From Sordaria brevicollis (lineage: Eukaryota; Ascomycota; Sordariomycetes; Sordariales; Sordariaceae), in NCBI GenBank assembly GCA_033439795.1, contig JAUTDP010000004.1, positions 3,658,001 to 3,722,000 on the forward strand: DNA of 64,000 nt, read 5' to 3'. The position numbers and the translations under genes were made by a program. The number at the start of each line of letters is the position of its first letter. The stretch's first letter is position 1. The notes beneath the pieces are model-generated. The model searched no databases. It saw only the letters and a program-made list of their open reading frames with translations, and was not told where the DNA came from. This document shows positions 51,433-63,686 of the stretch, piece by piece.

Positions 51433-52468
51433 TCGATTGGAGCTATTCGTGCACTCGGCGTTGTGATCTGCGTGTATAGGAACAGGGACGGACTATATCG
51501 CACCACCCTTCCCTTTTGGAATGCAGGGCATCGCCTTGTGGTTGTTTGTAGGTGTAAAATAGTCGGCGATGGAAGAATACCGAATACATGACACAGATTT
51601 GGTTCAAAACTGTTGCAGATTCCAAACCAAACATCGTCGGCCTATCTATGGTTGACTTGGTGTTTGTGGCTTCATCTGTCACGTGGACTGCACGAATCGA
51701 TGATCGCGCTGCGAAAGAAGACATGATAAGACTCCAAAGGTCGCTGAGCGAATGGGGAAGAGTCACTATCGTGACTGATAAGGCGTTGGGATCACTACAT
51801 CCCTATTCGCTAGTGGTGATGCCAGTCCGTTTTGGGGTAAAGAGTACACCCATGGCTTGCGTCTAAAGCTTCTTGTTAGCTGACAGGTTTGAAGGCAACC
51901 TATTCAATTAACTTCAGTGTTTGGTACGCAATGATGGATCGAGACGTAGATTTACGCAACGTCAACATCGGTCCGCCATGTTCAAGTCTACCTTGGTCTT
52001 TTCTCCGTGGTAGGTACGCTATGATATCTGGATCGTAGGCTTGCATGCTTCATTGACGAGAGATTCGCGAAAAGCATAGGAATGCCATGGTCTCATGTGG
52101 TATATTCATAGTCGGAGGTCACACCACAGAAACTCGTGCAACACAGCTTCCACGGGCAATGGACCCCGAGTTCCAGGCCGTTCTTGGCCGTGATATGATC
52201 AAAATCGTAACCTTCTTTCAATGTTATTGATGCTTTATAACCATCCAGGATCGGACCCTCCGTCCAGACCACGATCTGATACATCTTGCATTTTGGTACG
52301 TCATGGTCGGAAAGGCTGTGCCCACTTGCCCGGTATAGCATAAGTTGCCCCATATGACCAGTCTTGTCCGTCCGTTCAAACCGCTGCTTTCCGAATTCCC
52401 TTCCACTTGACCTATGACCGTACCAGTGTATCTTCCGTTGAGGACACTCGGAGTATACTCTTCGGATT
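51433..52468. other. intergenic
   Basis: About 1 kb. A plus-strand ORF at 51588-51866 and minus-strand ORFs at 52093-52406 lack recognisable features. Confidence 0.45.
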
Positions 52469-52774
52469 TCAGGGCGACTTTGAACCGGAGCCCAAGCGAC
52501 TAAGCACCTTATCCCAAGCTCTCTTCAGACGATTTGAGGACTGCGACTGAACGGAAGTCGAGGTAAAGGTCGAAGTTGCGCGGCTGCTCTCGCTGGCACC
52601 CGAGTGGTTACGACCACGGCCATCACGAAACGAAAACATCTTGTTCGATCTGTTGCTCTTGGCGCTGCTGGGTCTCTCCTCTGGAAAGGGGGTTGGGGCA
52701 CGAGGGGCGAGTGGCTCAGAGCGAGCCCTGGGGCGAAGCTGGGCGTTCGGATCGAAAGCGATCTTCTGAGCCAT
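52469..52774 (-). CDS. small basic Ser/Arg-rich protein (hypothetical)
   Basis: Single exon, 101 residues. Polar and probably disordered: RPRARSEPLAPRAPTPFPEE, a Ser/Thr-rich middle (SGASESSRATSTFTSTSVQ) and a conserved-looking end NRLKRAWDKVLSRLGSGSK that could form an amphipathic helix. I do not recognise a family. GC-rich third positions and the ordered composition support a real gene. Confidence is limited by size. Confidence 0.5.
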   Translation of the reverse strand: MAQKIAFDPNAQLRPRARSEPLAPRAPTPFPEERPSSAKSNRSNKMFSFRDGRGRNHSGASESSRATSTFTSTSVQSQSSNRLKRAWDKVLSRLGSGSKSP

Positions 52775-55588
52775 TTTGTGTAGGTTGGTCTAAGCGCGAT
52801 TTGGTAGAGTTGTTGATGGTAAAGAAGCAAAGCTCGGAGAACTTTTGGGTGGTCAAGTCGAGATAGTACTGAGAAGCACGACCAGTCGTTGCTGCTTTAT
52901 GATGGTTGTTGACGCGGACTTTGGGTTCGAAGATGTCGGTCCGGGAGTCGGAGTCTAAATACTGTTCGCTTGAGACTTGAAGTCGGTGTCGTATCACTGC
53001 GTACTGGCGATGCTTTTGGTAGTATGAAGGACGAAGTCGACGATCTACCCTTGTTGTCTTCTCTCTAGAGAGTATCTGCGCGATCGACGTCGGCGGCAAG
53101 GCGTACTCCAGGTACTTGCGATGCCGAAACTTGGTTAAGGAGAATCCGAAAGCTGTTGGCGAGCGCGGGAAAAGTTGAAGGAGTGTAATCGCGCGATGGT
53201 AGAGCGGAGCGAGAAAGGTAAAGACTGGCTGGCGGGCTGGCCGACGTACGCGCGCACCCAAGTGGGATGGGACCTTGATGCGGAAGACGACGACGGTGCA
53301 AGTTAATTGTGAGAAAATGATCAGATGTGTATCGTGGTTTTAAACCCTCAGGCCATGAATACCCCACAGCTCAGAACCTGATTGCCGTCCCCAACCAAAG
53401 TTATCGCAGGGTCATCCCGTTGACGTTCTCGAACTGACACATTCAGCAGAGTTCGGGTGAAAGCGGGCGTGGGGTTGTCTGGTAAAGTGAAAGATCGATC
53501 TGCTGCAGATATCCACTTTCGTCATGCAGCATCACGACATGCTTCGTTCTTCCTTATCACCGCGATACGTTTGTAGTCTCTTAATCACATTAGCACAGAT
53601 TTCCAAAGGTGAAGTAACGGAAAAGACGAGCAGTTGGCCGATCGGTCATCTCAACAACGAGAATCCACTGATGTGAAACTCAGCGTCTAACCCTGAAATC
53701 ATATAAGTACGACTCCACTCATGACGGGAAATTTTGGAGGTTTTGTGATCCCCACGTGTTTTCCACTTCTCAAACGGCGAGCCATCCTGTCGACGACAGT
53801 GAAGCCGCGGGGGTCGGGAGCGAGAGGCAAGTACACTGCACCGATTCCTTCAGTTCCATACAATAAAGGAATTCAACTTTGAGGGCAAGACCGACTGGCC
53901 AAGGATATATATCAACCGCCTTTTGGTGAGTTCTTTCCATGTCTCTGTCTTGGCTTCGTGATTTTCATCTTGCAAGTCATGATATGTAGTCACCCATCGG
54001 ATCATGCCAAGCTGCCATGCAAACAATCTTCACGGCACGGATGCGTGTTGTACCTGGGGCGGAAGCTGCGAGATGAGGCACTGTGAATCTGTGATGTGTC
54101 AACGGCAATCAGGTACAAAGTCACAATCCGTCTGCTTGGTTGTCTGTGTCACTCACCAGGAATTTTCCAGTATGTAGAGGTAAGTTTCAACATATCTGAT
54201 GATAGAAGTTCACTCACAAACGCATAACATCTATATGGCTCCCTCGCCAAGGGTTTTATTATGTGTATCAAGTCCTGTATAGGCACAGTCCGCAGGACAA
54301 ACCAAGGCACTTGAGTGTTGTGCGGAAGCCTTCCTGAGATTGACGCAACTGATATCGGCGGGTGAGACTGCAACATACTATTTCCAAAAGACGCACCCAA
54401 ACAACCGTTCATTGAAAGTAAGTATAGACAATCTAGGTCGAGTCTTTTAGTAATGAGAGTCGCACAACAATGTGGTTCTCGTAATGCCATGTTCTTAACA
54501 CGAAGTGTTCATTTCCTTCGGCACCTGAACCCGGTCAAATTTTTGTAATCGAATGTTCGACGGCAGATTTTCTTACACCGTCTTTCGCATAATCGCATTT
54601 CCGCCAAAGAGCAAAAACGTTGAAAATGACGTAAAGGACGCTAACGAGGGAAAGGGGACCCATGTCTGTCATTGTGGATCGGGCATGGCGCCTGCCGATA
54701 AGAAACCGATAAGGCTTAGAGAGCTGAAATTAGATCTCACCCCACTGGGCTGACGGAGATTGGCCCACCAACGCAGTGCAACCCACCCGACCAGCATCGT
54801 CACCACTCAGCACATTGTCTCACAGTCTGCACGCCAGCACATCGCCAGAGCCCTGAACGTTGCAATTGCACTGCCGTACCTACCGTCGGAGTTTTGACTC
54901 GTTGATTTTAGCAAGGGAGGTGATCCCGGGAAGGTGGTCTGGGAAAGGAAAAAAGCCGGCGGACATTCACCCTTGAAGGCGGTGCCTGAAGGACGGGATG
55001 TACTTCGTCCCGCTGCCTGCGAGATACGGTACCCCCTGATCCTTGATGGGATAATGGGAAGAGCTCGTGGGAATCCCTTCTCGAACCCAGCTTCAGCCTC
55101 CTTCCTTGGTCCTCAACTGCCAGCGCGGTTACCAGATATCGTCGCCAGCATGGCAGTGATCCAGCTTCACGTAAGCTGCATCTTACCCCCTCAAAGGGAG
55201 CCCAACAGAGGGTCCACGGGAAAGGCCCGAAGGATCACGAATGAGTACCGAATAGGAACTCGGCTGGAGTTGGCGAGTCGCAGAGAGGCTGGACAACGAG
55301 CCCACCAGAATCCCCAGCAACTCGCGAGACGCGCGCTGGTGTTCCATGTCAAATCGCGGAAACTCAGCCACGATGCCGTCCTCCCATGGGTCCCGACAAG
55401 GATGGCGCTTTTACGAGAAGTTGAGAGGATCCAGTTGATCCGCCTGGTGAAAACTGACGTTACCTGGGATCTACATCACCCAATCCAGCTAGTGCTGACC
55501 CATTGGGTTGTTGCCTCGACCGACAGTTTAAAATGAAGGTCAAATCCTCCAGTCTTCCTTTTGCTTTTTCGTTCATCCAGTTTTTGTG
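52775..55588. other. long intergenic region
   Basis: About 2.8 kb with no supported gene. A 200-codon plus-strand ORF at 54934-55536 lacks motifs and is not accepted. The rest shows no repeat or RNA gene. Confidence 0.45.
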
Positions 55589-55594
55589 TATATA
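55589..55594 (+). promoter_or_regulatory. possible TATA box of the Kre9-like gene
   Basis: TATATA, 109 bp upstream of ATG 55703 and followed by a CT-rich leader. Confidence 0.4.
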
Positions 55595-55702
55595 CAGTCG
55601 GCTTCCTTCGTCTCTTCCACTCTCCTATCTCTATCTCTCTAATATCAACCTTAACATCTAATCACATTACCACCTAACATCAAACCCACCCAAATCGTCA
55701 GC

Positions 55703-56339
55703 ATGAAGTTTATGATCGCCACTGTTGCTGCCTTTGCGGCCACTGCTACTGGTAAGATCTCGGAACATCGATCTACAAGCCCAAGTTACCCTGCTAACCA
55801 CATCATATCTACAGCTCTCAAGATCACCGAGCCCAAGGAGAACGACAAGTGGGATCTGTCCCAGACCAACACCATCAAGTGGGAGCACGTCGATACCGAC
55901 CCCGAAGAGTTTAAGCTTGTCCTCGTCAACAGCAAGACCGGCGGCGAGCAACCGTTCGATATCGATGACGATGTCGAGACGAAGAAGGGCGAGTACAAGC
56001 TCACCAACTTTGTCGCCGAACCTGGTGCCACCTACAAGATCAAGGCCTACGGTACCGAGTCCACCAACCGCGGCCAGCTCGCTGAGTCTCAGACCTTCAA
56101 CGTGACCAAGTCTGGAGGTGAGAACATGCACTTTTTTTTCCCACACAAACACAGTAACTAATCTCCCACAACTTCCAGTTGCCGCTACCTCTTCCACCAG
56201 CACCGTCAAGCCCACTTCTTCCGGTACTCCCAGCTCTAGCGGTGCCGTTCCCAGCGAGACTTCCAACGCCGCCACTCCTCTCGGTGTTACCTTTGGCGTT
56301 GCCGGCCCTCTTGCCGCCGTCTTCGCCCTCCTTTTCTAA
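55703..56339 (+). CDS. Kre9/Knh1-type Ser/Thr-rich GPI-anchored protein
   Basis: Exons 55703-55751, 55815-56117 and 56179-56339 (introns 63 and 61 bp) give 170 residues. Signal peptide 1-17. The N-terminal domain, LKITEPKENDKWDLSQTNTIKWEHVDTDPEEFKLVLVN...YKIKAYGT, is the beta-sandwich of the Kre9/Knh1 family (Ser-Thr-rich GPI-anchored membrane family). A short Ser/Thr/Pro linker, the likely O-glycosylated stalk, precedes a C-terminal hydrophobic tail (GVTFGVAGPLAAVFALLF), with small residues before it suitable for GPI attachment. Such proteins sit at the plasma membrane or wall; yeast Kre9 is needed for beta-1,6-glucan. Confidence 0.9.
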
Positions 56340-57034
56340 GTTTGGATCGAAGGAGTTGGATACCATTTTACTGCATCACTTTAGAAGTAGCGCTTTTGGA
56401 TTTTGATACCACATACTACGGAATGGAAATGGGATATAATAGCGTACGAGTATGATAGATTTGAGTCATGTCACAAACAATAAAGGGAAAAGTTTTCAAT
56501 GATCTGATGAAAGTGAAACTGAATCAGTGAGGGCTTAGTGAGCGAGAGTTATATATCTGCTTGAACGATCAAAAATATGATATTACTTGATCTTCGAACG
56601 TTGTTGAGATTGAAAAGAAGTCAGAGTAAGACATTCGCCGCCGCATTTCGACTTTATCCTACTATGTGCCATTTCTTCCACGCTACAACGCCGCAACAGA
56701 AACGTGGGAGGCCTGCGAGGCACATGGGAAGCAATAACGGCGTGTGCCGTTGGTATAAGGTTTATCCTGAATCAGAATTACACATACAGTATAACGCATG
56801 CGATGCAACACAAGACACTTTCAACGATCTTGGCACACTGTTTCGCTGCACTTTCTTCAAGTTATCCTTCAGTTTCAACAAAGGTCTGTTTCGTTGACTA
56901 CACAATATGATGAGGTGCATACAAGTTTCCCGTTCACGATAGTACAGAAACCCTTCCAAGTTCTACAGCAACCACACCACGTGTGTTGTTCTAGATGCCC
57001 TCATCAGCCGGATCTAACCCCCTGGTGCTCTCAT
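56340..57034. other. intergenic between convergent genes
   Basis: About 700 bp of 3' flanking sequence. No gene recognised. Confidence 0.5.
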
Positions 57035-58128
57035 CTAGATTCCAAACCACTGCAAATCCGCCTCAGGATGCACCGGCACCGTATGTCCCACCCCCCTCGC
57101 CGAGTATCCGACCAACTTAGTTCCATCCCCGTACACAATCTTGGTATACCCGCTCTGCGGAGTATCGGTCTCATTCTTGCTGAATGACACCCCCAACACC
57201 TCAGACCACTGCTTCAACTGCTCCGCCAAATTCGGGTAGTTGACGAAGAAATCTGCTTCGCCATGCCATGTCTGAACCTTAGGGTAGCTTCCCTCTGTAT
57301 ACCCATCGGGTCCGTTTCCATACATTGCCTTCAGCACAGCCGCCCATTCGGCGCCAGACTTTCTGATATCGCCGTTGGCGCAAGTTGGGTCCGCAGTAGT
57401 CGGGCTTGCTCCGGGCGAGCCAGCTAGGCAGCCGGCTGCTACACCACTGTAGCATGACACAGCGCTGAACAAATCCGGGTAAGTAGCGGCCATGACGTTG
57501 GACATCATGCACCCGGACGAAGAGCCAGTGACGAACACCTTGGACGGGTCGGCATCGTATTCGGAGATGGCCCAGCGCACCATGTTGGCCAGCGAGGTGG
57601 TGTCACCGCCTGCATCTCTGGTCAGGGACTTGGACGAGGCGACGTCCCAGCAGTTGTTGTCGTGGGTGGTGGAGGGGTAGAGGACGACGAAGTTGCGGCG
57701 GGCGTCGGCGAGGGGGTTGTAGTTGGACATTTGCGAGTAGAGGGGGCCGGTGCCGCCGCAGAAGTGAAGCTGGGCGAAGGTTAGCTCTATTTTTTTTTCT
57801 TCCGTCGATAGACTTTGATTCTTTTATATCCTTCCTTTCATCTTCGTCATTTCCTTTTTTTTCTCCATCTCTCTCTCTCTTTCTTTCTCTTATTTGTGTT
57901 GCTTATAATTACATAACGGGGGGCCAAGAGTTAAGAAAGAAAGTCACTTACGGCCAGAATGACGGCAGGATTGGGCTGTAAGTTCTTGGGGACATAGATC
58001 TGGAGATCCAGGCCGGTTGGGTTTTCTCCAAAGTTGGTGACGGGCGTCAACTGGCCCGCGGTTTGACCACATTTGGCTGCGAGAGCATGGCCCAGGGCCA
58101 GATACGTCAAGAGAGAAGTTCGCACCAT
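57035..58128 (-). CDS. secreted CE1-type esterase (acetylxylan/feruloyl esterase)
   Basis: Exons 58128-57952 and 57769-57035, joined across a 182-bp intron, give 303 residues. Signal peptide 1-18 (LLTYLALGHALA). The join makes PAVILALHFCGGTGPLYSQ, a strand with the oxyanion region. The nucleophile motif is VTGSSSGCMMSNVMAATYPD. QTWHGEADFFVNYPN carries the likely catalytic Asp region, and GVGHTVPVHPEADLQWFG holds the histidine and the end of the domain. This is the PHB-depolymerase-like family that includes fungal CE1 acetylxylan esterases, which deacetylate plant-wall xylan. There is no C-terminal cellulose-binding module. The intron is longer than others in the window and carries a CT/GA simple tract (57850-57890). 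Confidence 0.9.
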
Positions 58129-59368
58129 GGTGACGAGTGTTCGGCGGTAGTCAAGAAGAGGAGTATAGAGGAAGAGCAAAGTGACTCTGAATGGCACTGG
58201 TACACCACTTGGCAAGAAAACTTACGGAAGATGGGGTCAAGAGTCTATATTTGAATATTCCTGTAACTACCCCGGATTAATAGAAGACCGTGACATGAAC
58301 ATCGCGGTGGCTTCAGACGGTGAGCCTTGCTTCATGCTTGAGCTGAGCGATCTACTGTCGCATTTCCGATATATCGGACTAATCGGGTAGGTGTCGCGGT
58401 CCTTCAATGCCCTTTTCGAGGCACCGCCGACTCGGTTAAACCAGGACACGTAGCAATGCGCACGAGCACTCTTCGTTTCGAGGTTAACCGACGACATATC
58501 AAACGTCGGCAGTTAAAAACATCACCATCCGGCGACCATGTCTCCGAAAAGGACGTGGTATCCGGCCCGAGAGCCCTTCCACGCGAGCGAATCAGCTCAT
58601 CACAAAGCCAATGTTTTAAAAAAACCATGATCCAGCTGATAGTTGAGTGACGTCTGCCATGAATTTGTTTGACACTTTGTCAAAGCTGGCGGTTTCTGGA
58701 GGGTCGGATGTGGGATCTGGATCGTGCGATGGGAAAGGAAATCGGAAACAGAGATGATGGGAATTGGATTTGGAGAACGGAGGTGGACGGGATTCTGGAA
58801 AGAAGCCGGATTGTGGAGGGCCAAGAGGAATTGGAGACACGGCGGGGCCGGATGGGTCCACTTACCGCTTGACACAACCGGAGTTTGCGGGGGAGGTCAA
58901 AGCTTCCGTTCACGACCTTCAGCCCAGTGTTATCTTATCGGACTTTTTGAGGTGCACGGTTCACCCAAAATTGTTACCGGCTCAGACCAGTGTTCACTGT
59001 GGACAGCGGCGCGCGCGCTGCAACAATGAACCGACCCCTCGGAAGTGGTGTCGCGAAACCTGCACTTTGCAACTTGGTTGATTCCCGCTTTCTTCCCAAC
59101 ATCTTTCATCATCTGCGCCCAAGGCTTGAAACGAAGACGAATCTCGAGTGGCTTTCTGAGGATTGTCCCATAGACCAGTTGACCTACCGTCGAATCTCCC
59201 ATTCACGCGCCGACCCCCGATTGCTGATCACGAACCTTTACCATCCTCGCGACGTCAGAGCGATTCCCGAATCCCGACAGGGCTGCGTTCCCAACACATG
59301 ACGACGGGCTCTATGCCCATTTTTTTCTCGACCGACTTTAGCCGACTCAACTCCAAACATACAGCTCA
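58129..59368. other. intergenic, divergent promoter region
   Basis: About 1.2 kb between the divergent CE1 and CTK2 genes. Overlapping short ORFs only. Confidence 0.5.
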
Positions 59369-60812
59369 ATGGCGCCGAGCATACCAACCGAGCCGGCCTC
59401 GAAACGCAACGGCACCAATGACCATGAAGTGCCTCCGATAGGGCCTCCACCGGGGCTTTCGTCCAACCCGCCACGGTATATCTCAGAACACACGCTACAA
59501 CAGATGCTAAAGAGCATTGGCTACGATGAGGCAAGAGAGGATACATACAGACTCAAAGGCGTGCAGCTCATTGATAGCGTTCGACAAAGCATAAGCCTGT
59601 ACGGACAACGTCGCCCCCAACCTTTTCCTACGGATTATGCTGACGAATGCCACAGCCCGGTTAAAACCTTCGATACTGCAGCGACATACTATCACAGATT
59701 CAGAATACGATTTCCGAGCGCCGAGTACAACTACGAAGATGTGGCTCTGGCGTCATTGTTTGTTGCCTGCAAGGTGGAGGATACGATAAAGAAGTCTAAG
59801 GATGTTCTATGCGCCGCCCACAATATCAGGCAACCCCACGATCAGAGGACTCCGGATGATAAGGTTCGTCATCTTTCCCGTTGGAAATCTAGGTGTGCAC
59901 CTTCTAATCTTGACCGAGCAGATGTTTGATGGCCCGTCCAAGTTCACAGTGGGCCTTGAGCGCCACATCCTCGAGACAATTGGTTTCGACTTCCAGGCGC
60001 AATATCCCCAGAAGTTGTTGATCAAATTGCTGCGGAAGATGTTCCCAAAGGGCGAGAAAGGGGACAGTCCTGAGGTCAAGAGATTCATCAAGGACGCCTA
60101 CGACATGTCCATCGATCTTTACAAGACTTTTGCGCCCTTGAAACAGCCAAGCTTTCCTCTCGTGATGGCAATTCTCGAGATCACGGTCCTTTTGACGGGG
60201 ATTGGTAAAGGGCAGTTGTCACAGTTTTATTCCGACCAGTATCCTGCTAGGAAAGGCTGTATCGTCGAGGTCATGCTGGATTTGATGGACCTCTATACGC
60301 AATTTTCCAAATCCACCAAAGTCGGCAGCAGATACGATCTGAACAAGCTGATGGGCGTCAAAATTGACATCAACAAGATATTATCTGGGAATCGGTACCA
60401 CCGTCACTTCGCCTGGTGCGACAAGTGTCTCCAAGACAGCTCGGATGCCGTATCCGTCACGCCGGGCTCTGCCATTTCGCCAGCAACCAACAGTTCGCTA
60501 CCGGGCAATAACGTTGTCAAGCGGAACAACAAGTCGTCCGAGGGAACTCTGCGGTTCGTCTTCGACCACGATGATGCGCGCCTCGAGCGGGAGACAGTGG
60601 CGGAATATTTTGACGATGTATACGAGGAGATTGAAGAGGAGGTCGAGGAGAAGATCCCAGATGAGCCAAGGCACTCTAGCCGGAGCGCCCACCACTCGCA
60701 TTCATCACACCGCAACCACACCGACCATGGATGGAGTCCATATTCGCGAAGCCGGCATGGTGGCCATAACAGTGACCGACACAAGGGACGTAAGAGTCAC
60801 GGTTACTATTGA
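59369..60812 (+). CDS. ctk2: CTDK-I beta subunit, cyclin CTK2
   Basis: Exons 59369-59598, 59656-59863 and 59922-60812 (introns 57 and 58 bp) give 442 residues. The first intron is needed to restore VRQSISLPVKTFDTAATYYHRFRIRFP, the cyclin-box start; the second joins RTPDDK to MFDGPSKFTVGLERHILETIGFDF. DVALASLFVACKVEDTIKKSKDVLCAAHN and SIDLYKTFAPLKQPSFPLVMAILEITVLLTG complete the cyclin fold as in CTK2. The partner kinase CTK1 phosphorylates Ser2 of the RNA polymerase II C-terminal domain during elongation. The C-terminus has an acidic stretch (EEIEEEVEEK) and a His/Ser/Arg-rich tail (HHSHSSHRNHTDH), typical of fungal orthologs. Confidence 0.92.
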
Positions 60813-61227
60813 TAACTGTTTTTCTATCTGTCTCCCTGTCGATTGCGGAGCTTAGGGTGTGGCACGGGTGTTTGTGGGATTTGTCTTTACTTTTTGGTTA
60901 CAATAGAGTACAGCGGTTATGGAGTTTACGGCTACTTGATGATACCCAGCATAGTCTATAGCACTTCCGGAATGGAAAATGGAACTTGATTGGACATGTT
61001 TCTGTCATTCAAATCATAGCCTTTCATGTTTCGGATCTTTAAAGATTGACGACTGCCCGTAAACGCAGAACACTGAAAGACTTGGTAGTCCGACGATCAC
61101 TATCCGCGACTGCCACGAACGCATGAAGTTTTGTAGCAAGGGCACATATCACTGGTGTAGGAAAGCAAATCCAGCCAGGTGACTACTTGATGCCAAGCTT
61201 AAGCCTACCATACCAACAATCTCACTA
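60813..61227. other. intergenic
   Basis: 3' flank of CTK2. Nothing else seen. Confidence 0.5.
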
Positions 61228-61327
61228 GGCAAGGTGGCCGAGTGGTTAAGGCGTTGTGTTTAGGTTATCATCTGTTAACTTGAAACCGCAATGGGAAACC
61301 TCGCGAGTTCGAATCTCGTCCTTGTCA
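61228..61327 (+). tRNA. tRNA-Leu(TAG) with intron
   Basis: Class II tRNA. Acceptor stem GGCAAGG pairs with CCTTGTC, with discriminator A as in leucine tRNAs (serine has G). D arm TGGCCGAGTGGTTAAGGC; anticodon stem TTGTG/CGCAA with TTTAG giving anticodon UAG; long variable arm; T arm GCGAG-TTCGAAT-CTCGT. An intron of about 20 nt follows the anticodon. Confidence 0.93.
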
Positions 61328-62691
61328 GCGCAAAATATCTTTTTTTGTCATTTTTGCCTTTGCCATCAATCAGCCCTCAAGAAATCTTCCCTCAACGCGA
61401 ACACTTGCATGTCTTTCATGAGCAATATGATTCTGCCACGTTTTCGACTCTTGTTTCCAATTCGTAGGCTATCGTGGATGTCTGGTGATGGGCGGGAAGG
61501 TCGAATGTCATTTCGTTGACCTCCAAATGCCCAATTGTGACCGCGATGCGGCTGACGTCCGATATCCAAAATAGCTAATGGGCGTGATCGAGGCCCTCTC
61601 TGTTGGCGGAAATAACCCGCTGAAGGCGCTTCGTCAAGGCTTTCGAGGTGGCTCGCAATAGGCGCGGGCAGCGGGCTGGCAAAAAACCACATTGGTGGAC
61701 CTCTCAAAGGTCCAAAACGATCATCTTGTATTCATGGCGGGATGTTTGCCGGTCCTTTGTGCGGCCGCGGATGGCTTGGTAAGGCGCTTACAACGTCCAA
61801 ACGAGTGAGGTTGAAATCCTTCTTGTGTTTTCTCATCCGTTCCCAGACCACACTTATGCATTCGGCAAAACCTGCTGCTTTGACGATGTTTCGTCCAAGC
61901 GCCTGGCTTGTTTTCATCTCGCATCACGAATGACTCCTTGAAGGTGCGTTGACGATGTGATGAACCAGACTCGGCATAAGTGATAGCACGCTAACAAAAG
62001 CATACCCAAACACGTGCAAAATCTGTTAGCGACAGGAGTCTCAAGGTCAAATGCTACCTACTGAAGCGTCTCATGTTCCAGACCCCTGGACCCCTGATTT
62101 CCTCACAAGTGTCAGAATCCTTGGCGCCCCGGAGATCCGAAGCGTCCTGTCCCCAGCTTCGCTTCCAGATTCCGACGATGTCATTCATCGCCATTGCTTC
62201 ATCCAGATTCACGTAAGACGCCTCCATGCTCTTACATCAAGGGCCTCCCATCGACCAGTGTCACAAAGCCCTGCTATAATTGCAGCGGATAAGGAGCCTT
62301 CCGAGCTTTCCACGGGGTCACGGCCGAGGCCAAGTACACGTCTAGCCATTGTAAAGGTCAGTGTTAACGCTGTGCGGTGCTTTCGCCGGCCGCCTAGCGG
62401 CAGCGCTCGAGCTTTTGTCTGGTGCTGGGGTTGCTGACCTTGTCCTTCTTGGTGTGTGATAAGATAGCAACACTTTGTAAACACTCCAAGGATTCTTGCC
62501 CTTCCATCCACTCCCGAGACCTCACCAAAAGTCTCAAGCCTCAGGAACAGCTAAGGGCTCCTTGAAACATCTTGGAAAAGGGTCCTCCATGGTTACTGCG
62601 ACGAGAAACAAAGTGTAACTAGGCGCTGGGGTGGTGGTCATTCATGGCCGTGGCGGAAGATGCTGGGACCGGGAGGAGGACAAAGACATTA
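61328..62691. other. intergenic
   Basis: About 1.4 kb without a recognised gene; it begins with a T-rich pol III terminator after the tRNA. Confidence 0.5.
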
Positions 62692-62697
62692 TATAAA
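62692..62697 (+). promoter_or_regulatory. TATA box of the cupredoxin gene
   Basis: TATAAA within ATTATATAAAGAG. It lies 258 bp upstream of ATG 62950, so a leader of roughly 225 nt is implied. Confidence 0.5.
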
Positions 62698-62949
62698 GAG
62701 AGCAAGACACTTCCCTCCATCTGTTCTTGTTTCCATCATCAAACCAACTCAAACCAGCGCAAATACACTCAAAACCATACATCCCCGGAGGATCTTCATT
62801 TCAAAACAACCCGTTTCGTGTTCTTCAACCTTTATTTCCCATTTCAGTCTTTTGATACCTGCTCAAACTCGCTCACTCACGACACCCTAATCCATACCAA
62901 CAAACAAACAACAATCTTTCCAACCACCCACAAGATCACACAAGTCAAG

Positions 62950-63686
62950 ATGCCTTCTCTCAGCAACATCCTCGTCGCCGCCACCCTGGTCCTCTCCTCC
63001 GCCGTCTCCGCCAAGACCATCCCCATCAAGGTCGGCGAGTCCGGTCTCACCTTCGAGCCCGAGAACATCAAGGCCGACGTTGGCGATGTTCTGGAGTTCT
63101 GGTTCTACGCCAAGAACCACTCCATCGTCACTTCCACGGCCGCTAAGCCTTGCGAGCCCAAGACCGAGAACGGTTTCTTCTCCGGTTTCTTCCCCGTTGC
63201 CGAGGCCGGTGTTGCTTCTGTACGTTTTTCCTCTTCCATCTCTCATCAACAGCAGAAGACATAAGTATTCTAACAGCCCCTTCACAGGAAAACGTCTTCC
63301 GCGTCACCGTCAACTCCACCGCCCCCCTCTGGTACTACTGCTCCCAAGGCAAGCACTGCCAAAACGGCATGGTCGGCGCCGTCAACGCCAAGAGTGAGGA
63401 CGACTTCGACAAGTTCAAGAAGGCTGCCGCCTCCGCTTCCAGCAACGTAACTCCCGCCGGTGGTGTCTTTGGCGGTTCCGTCGCCAAGGCCTCTTCCTCT
63501 TCTGGCGGCTCGGGCTCTGGCTCCGGGTCCTCTTCTACCACCCTCGTTGCTGTCCCCAGCAGCACCGCCTCTGGTACCGCCTCTGGTGCTTCGTCTACTG
63601 CCAGCGCCCCTCCTGATAGCGGCGCCGGTGCTGTTGGTGTCTCTTTTGGTGTGCTTGTTGCTGCCCTTGGGTTTGCTCTTGCTTAA
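62950..63686 (+). CDS. extracellular Ser-rich cupredoxin, GPI-anchored
   Basis: Exons 62950-63219 and 63288-63686 (68-bp intron) give 222 residues. Signal peptide 1-20 (VAATLVLSSAVSA). The plastocyanin-like domain runs to about residue 130: GLTFEPENIKADVGDVLEFWFYAKNHSIVTS gives the first copper-ligand His. WYYCSQGKHCQNGMVGAVN supplies Cys, His and Met, so all four ligands of a type 1 copper site are present. Next come a Ser/Gly/Thr-rich stalk and a hydrophobic C-terminus (VGVSFGVLVAALGFALA) suited to GPI anchoring. Fungal members are wall or plasma-membrane proteins of uncertain role. ATG 62950 was chosen because it opens the signal peptide. Confidence 0.9.

Noticed and set aside
52093..52406. 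Minus-strand ORFs of 86 and 60 codons with protein-like text
   Set aside because: Two different frames are open over the same bases, no start context or splice structure ties them together, and no family is recognised.
54934..55536. 200-codon plus-strand ORF
   Set aside because: Composition looks random, there is no motif or signal, and it ends just before the promoter of the Kre9-like gene.
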